From contig BLXT01003082.1 of the NCBI GenBank assembly GCA_019648995.1, positions 12,628 to 34,660 on the forward strand: DNA of 22,033 nucleotides, written 5' to 3'. The notes beneath the pieces are model-generated. The model was not told the origin of the DNA. It saw nothing but the letters and a program-made list of their open reading frames with translations, and made no database searches. The position numbers and the translations under genes are program-made. The DNA is from Plakobranchus ocellatus. Taxonomy: Eukaryota; Mollusca; Gastropoda; Plakobranchidae. Every line of letters begins with the position of its first letter. The stretch's first letter is position 1. Below are positions 17,213 through 22,033 of the stretch, one piece after another.

Positions 17213-18341
17213 GAGGGAGGTGGGGGGAGTTGGCGTAAAAGCTGAATTGACTTTGAGGTACTTTACTCTCTTGGTTCTCTATTTGGCATTTTTGGCATCC
17301 TAGTTTTTATTTTTATTTTATTTAATTTTATTTTTTTTTTAAGTGAGTAGAGGCTTACTTATGCTGACACTTTGAACTGAAAGATGTCAATGTGGATTCA
17401 TGGAGCTCTTATTTTCTCTATTGAATGTAATTTAAAATCAAATTAATCTGGAAAACCTTACATTGTAAACACATAATACTTCGGTACACACATCCTTCCA
17501 CGAATCTAGATTATGTTGCAGCGATCGACCCGATCTTTGAAAAATTGACCGAATTACTCAAGACCGAGCATTGAAACTGAAAATAGCATTTAAAATCATT
17601 CGTTTACTTTCTTTCGAAGAGGAAATCTTCGAATTAAAAAGAAAATAGAAGCTGTTTCAGGGAAAGACTCCTATGTGAATCATAAGGCCTACTGTAAACT
17701 TGGGATTGAACGATTTAAACTACCCTCATTTTCTTGAAAGATTTGGACAAAAAATTTCTTGTGAGATAAGTTATAGGGCCTACTACTCAGATCTATATAT
17801 AGAGAGAGAGGTTGATAAAGACTGTATCATGAAAAGGTGTTGGCCTAGCTTGAAATCATAAAAGGGCATGCTCTTTATAAATGTATACCAAGTTTCAACA
17901 ATATCTTTATTCCTCCGTCCTTGCTGTATAACTGTAAATAAATTAATTGCTTTAAGTAGGTGGATCATCCGTACTTACAGCCTTTAACTCCTTAAATGCA
18001 TAACTAGGAACGCCTCATCCATTTTATTGTAAAATGTGTTTTAAAGTTTTTATTATTTTTTTTTTACATTTATCCATGTAATTCTATTTTTTCGCATTTA
18101 AAACGAATCGAACATGCTAAATTTCGGTTGATTTTTGAGCACAAATAAGATTTGTTACGATACAAGACCCAATCACAGACAAAGCCCAATGAAACGAAAC
18201 ACAATGGATTATTATTTGCCTGAGTACTCTAGACCTTGAATTTGTAGAGCTTCTTGGGTGGCCAGTTTGACTTTTCCAATTTAATTCTGTCAAAATCTAG
18301 TTCCTTTTAGTTCTGTATGTGTAAGAATGTGTTAAAATGTT

Positions 18342-18386
18342 TTTGTTGTTGTTGTTGTTGTTGTTGTTGTTTGTTTGTTTGTTTGC
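18342..18386. repeat. (TTG)n and (TTTG)n microsatellite
   Basis: About nine TTG units are followed by four TTTG units. It is simple sequence in non-coding DNA and likely length-polymorphic. Confidence 0.95.
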
Positions 18387-18829
18387 TTAATCAAACTCGA
18401 TTTACAGAATGTGTATGAAGGAAAGTTAATGCAAGGTTTAAAAACATTTGAGTAATGTTATAAAACAAGTATTAAACAACAAATAAGACCAAAAAACAAT
18501 GTTAACATTTTCTTTAATCAATTTACAGTTTTTGAAACGTGCACGAACTTTTTTTTTTCCAAGAAAATCTAAACTTCTTAGAATAAAGCTTAACCCATAC
18601 AGGAAGTTTGGTACACAGCTAGGAAAGATAACTCTTATCCAAAGCCCCGCATTTTTATATTATGAACTTTGCTATTTAACCTTTCTCCGTTCGTTTGCAC
18701 TAAAGTACGAGCCACACCTTCTGATCCATCAAGAATCTTGATTCTTTACAATTTAAAAATTTTAACTAGATTACAACATAGATGAGGTAAATTAACTGTA
18801 TGTAGGGCTGTTATTAGAGTTTAATCTAC

Positions 18830-19160
18830 TAGATCGATTTTGATTGTAGATATATAGGCCTATCTAGACGCTTTCTAATCTAGATCTAGAAACAAAACAA
18901 AACATAACATTCGACACAGATATATAGATCTAGATCTATACAGTCTAGAACTATTCTAGATTTAGTTAGATCGTATAAATTGTTTAAAAAATTAAGAGGT
19001 TCTTTTTTTTTTTTTAATCCAGCCGTCCAACCAAGCATTTTAGACTGAAAAAAAGTTAGATCTGATCAAATATAGTTTCACACCTATTTGCCATTTGGAG
19101 ACTTTTTGACCCTCCCACCTCTTATTGAGCTTTAGATCTAGATGTAGATCTAGATCTAGT
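18830..19160. repeat. Second AGATCT/TCTAGA cluster
   Basis: TCTAGATCTAGAAAC (near 18880), ATAGATCTAGATCTATAC (18922-18940), GTCTAGAACTATTCTAGA and TAGATCTAGATGTAGATC (19135 on) repeat the words seen at 15.0-15.9 kb, separated by T-runs. There is no coding signal. Confidence 0.6.
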
Positions 19161-19363
19161 ATTTGAAACCTGGTTATACTATATTTTGACATAACAAGAA
19201 TAAAAATGAGGTAACTATTTTCCCGACCAGTGAAAAATAGGTCCAGTCCTTATTTTCCGGAACTTAAAGGAAAAGGGATCTGTAAGACTAAGATTCAGAT
19301 GTGGGCACCATTTACTTTAGGCTCCATTAAATTTAATACCCGCAATTCTAGATCTAGATCAAA

Positions 19364-19518
19364 CTTCATCAGCTGAGTATAAGTATGCCAGTGTTGTCGT
19401 TTTTATACTGCCTTCACAAGTTACTAATGAAATGAAGAGGTCTTAAGCCAAGTCAAAATCTTAATTTTCCTACTGTCACAAAATTTGCCTGTGACCTCTT
19501 CATTGGTAGCTGATGAAG
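19364..19518. repeat. Nested inverted repeat
   Basis: CTTCATCAGCT (19364-19374) pairs exactly with AGCTGATGAAG (19508-19518). Inside it, ATGAAGAGGTC (19432-19442) pairs with GACCTCTTCAT (19493-19503). The left arm carries 57 unmatched bases where the right arm has four. This suggests a fold-back element or inverted duplication with a later insertion or deletion. No TSD is obvious. Confidence 0.65.
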
Positions 19519-19519
19519 G

Positions 19520-22033
19520 TAGATCTATGTAGAAATACACGTCCCCTTTCCATAACATAAATTTTCCATGTGTTTTACTGTTACCATCTACAACCAATAA
19601 ATTATCTTGTGTGATAATCTGCTTTTTTCTGCTTGATACTTTCCTTAAAAGTCAGTGTCTGTTTTCAGTAGACAATGTTAAAATTGTCCATATTTTCTCG
19701 ATCTATATGGAGGCCTATCCCTCTTGACTCACAATTCCACGGTCAGTCTTTCTTACTGAACTCTTTCTCTCCCTCTTTCTCTATAAAAAATAAATCGTTC
19801 AGGAAAATAAGGTTGGATTCTGTTTATTCCAGCCTTCGGGAAAATAAAGTCAGCCTAATAATACTAATAATGATAATAATCGTTGATGGCATGTTAATTT
19901 ATCTTATTAAGCATTAACTATAGCTTAAGAATTGCTTTTTTGAAAATGTTGAATGATCGTGACATAAAAAAATGTATGCAGGCATGGTAGTTGAAAGCGA
20001 CAGTTCTGGCCCGTTGGGCTAGGCCTTTGCTCCATAAGAACTTAGCTTTAGTGTGTATGTGCCAACTATGCATTCTTTTTAAGTTGCTTTTTAGGCAGCA
20101 TTTGAGAGAAGTTGAAAGTTTAAAGGAGTATAGAATGCATACACTGTTGCTACAAAACCACTATTAGATTTTAATTATTTTTCCTTAAAATACATATATT
20201 CCTTGTTACTGGTTGTAAAAGAAAATACTCTGCAACTGGCTTTGAACCACAGACTCTTTATTAAGACTATCTCAAGGACTAGTGGACATTCTCGCACATA
20301 CTAGTAACTGGTCACTTTTTTAAACAATTGCCAATGATCGGTAATCTCAGACTAGATTTTGTTGGATCTTAAGAGCCTGGAGTATTGTGTATGCGAATTT
20401 GTGAATAAATTTCCAGAGCAATGAGTTATTGTCACAGTCTTAAACCATATTTTAGGCTTACCATTTTGCGACAAGTTGTACATTCAACATTTGATTATCT
20501 TGTGGATTAAAAGAGAGTAATAAATGGATTACTGTAGTTAAAATTATTTTGTTCATCGGTGTTATGGTGTGGACTTCTTGTGACAATAATAATGATAATA
20601 ATAATAATAATGTGACATCTATATCGTGCAAATCCACAGTACAATCAATGCTTTATGCACCCTTCATAGATGTACATGTAAAGCATTTGAATAGATTAAA
20701 ACATAAAATCAACGATGTAATATAAATATAGGGTATATAATACTGATTTATTCATTGATCGTATGTTAAGAAGAGTTACCTTTCTCCTTTTTTGTTCTTT
20801 TTGTATGTTGTTATTACTTTTTTCCCACTTTTTATTTTTTCACCTTACAAAGATGTAATATTTTATTAGATCAAGACAACCAATCTGATTGTCGGAAATC
20901 TTTTCTTTTCAATTTATAACTCGTTAGATCTAGCCTTCTACTTAAATTTAATTGAGATTTTGTTGAAAGAGAAAGAGGAGGGTAAAAAAGAATGAGAAAG
21001 TGAAAATGGAAATAGGTATGCTATTTGAATTCTTTTAAGAGTATTTTCTACAGTATTTTGATTACTTTGAAGAATTCCATCACTTAACTTGACCACTGAC
21101 CTCTTTCTGACCCAATGTATTGTTCATACTTGAAGTCTGAACTAAGGACAAAGAGCAGTTCATTTTTGGTAGTTTTTTTTTTTTTTTCATTGAGTGTAAC
21201 AAAGCATTCGTTACCTTTTGAACCTTTTCCTTCCAAAATATGACAGACAAGCTAAGGAAGCAATCCCTCCACTTGGCTTTAGCCTTCAATGTGTAAAAAA
21301 CAAACCAATTTCGAAACTTCCTTTGGATTTTTGTGAACTGCCTTTTGTGAAAAGATTGCTTTAAGGGAAAAGAAAATTATTATCCTATACTGTTATTTTT
21401 TAATGAATGCTGGAAAGAAGACTTTTCCTTTGACTGCTGCTTAAAAAAATATATATATGGCTAGCTCAGAGCAATATTTCCTCTCAGGTTATGGATATGT
21501 TGTGTGTAAAAAAAAAAAAGCTGTGACACCTCATCTACACTCAATATTTAGGCCAAGGTCATTCTTTGTATCATAGGCTCAGCTAGCACTGGAGTTGATT
21601 CTTCTCACAAACTGGCCCTGCCTGTTCTCTCTTTCCTAGCCTGTTAATGGAAAGTATCTAACTAAGACTTATTGAACACAAGTTGAAGGATTCGCAAACC
21701 AGCTCACAGCTTTTTTTGCTCAGTCCTACACACACAAAAATTGGGCATAAAATTTAATTAATCAAAGATTGGAAACAAATCAGACACTGCTCACAATTCT
21801 GAATCTTGTTGCTGAGAGAGTCATTTAAAAAAAAAATATTAGAGATAAGGTTTTTCTAACGTTTGCCAATGAATTAATCCTGGTAATATAAGTGGGAAAA
21901 AATATTGAAAATAAAAAGGGTAAAGACGCCACCTTCAATTTCAATGATGAAAATGTGTGATTTTCAAAATCTATCTCCTCCTAGGGTTCAATTTCAAATC
22001 TCTAAAATATTTTTATATTCATGCTTTTTTTGC
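19520..22033. other. No gene seen to the window end
   Basis: AT-rich DNA with the AAT microsatellite, several T- and A-runs and a compound fold near 20002-20042, where AGTTCT pairs with AGAACT around TGGCCC/GGGCTA. The reading frames here are short and low-complexity. Confidence 0.5.
20585..20611. repeat. (AAT)n microsatellite
   Basis: AATAATAATGATAATAATAA and further units: about nine AAT/GAT triplets, non-coding. Confidence 0.9.

Larger units (their letters stand above)
15880..18341. other. No gene seen; low-complexity and possible regulatory DNA
   Basis: It contains the trinucleotide tract, the ISRE-like patch, the 16956 hairpin, the GT tract and a GA run at 17800-17812. Scattered AGGCCTA words occur. 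Frames are short, and I see none with good splice or start context. Confidence 0.5.

Noticed and set aside
1-22033. CRISPR arrays, bacterial operons, rRNA genes, complete viral genes
   Set aside because: I saw no regularly spaced identical repeats, no rRNA-like conserved blocks and no intact long coding frames. The only polymerase is a degraded LINE reverse transcriptase.

Overview
This is eukaryotic, AT-rich, repeat-rich nuclear DNA. There are no operons, ribosome-binding sites or dense ORFs. The clearest content is a decayed RNase H-bearing non-LTR retrotransposon, a small DNA transposon nested in it, tandem repeats, long G/C homopolymers and many AGATCT/TCTAGA and AGGCCT words. That texture fits a lophotrochozoan, most likely gastropod, genome. 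This is an inference from sequence style; no diagnostic housekeeping gene is present.

Layout. (1) About 0.1-11.4 kb: the minus strand carries a series of exon-like segments with splice signals, running from a convincing first coding exon (11344-11202) to a possible last exon (506-449) and an AATAAA signal (135-130). Several neighbouring segments agree in splice phase, and two contain strongly hydrophobic stretches, so I propose one long multi-exon gene, perhaps for a multi-pass membrane protein. The family is not recognised and not every join is resolved. (2) 2152-4737: a 5'-truncated, frameshifted non-LTR element on the minus strand, which would lie in an intron of that gene in sense orientation. 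Its reverse transcriptase is split at 4089-4439 by a 351-bp inverted-repeat element flanked by TAA, resembling a PIF/Harbinger-type MITE. (3) 8516-8884: a plus-strand stretch with broken protein-like reading frames. (4) 9598-10600: a diverged tandem array of about 356-bp units with a nearly perfect 151-bp internal duplication. (5) 10700-10733 and 11577-11607: an N gap plus G-run and a C-run. (6) 11.9-12.3 kb: a speculative tiny three-exon plus-strand ORF. (7) 12.3-22 kb: no convincing gene. It holds AGATCT-rich DNA (15.0-15.9 and 18.8-19.4 kb), a 126-bp duplication, microsatellites, hairpins and an interferon-response-like site near 16.7 kb.

The A/T bias between strands changes sign close to 11 kb, where the putative minus-strand first exon lies. 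Left of it the plus strand is A-rich, and from about 11.6 to 13.7 kb it is T-rich. This fits transcription leaving that point leftward, and possibly also rightward. I do not see an undescribed multi-gene system; the most informative items are the nested transposon, the tandem array and the possible spliced gene. Apart from the retrotransposon reading frames, all coding calls rest on splice signals and reading frames judged by eye and need transcript data.
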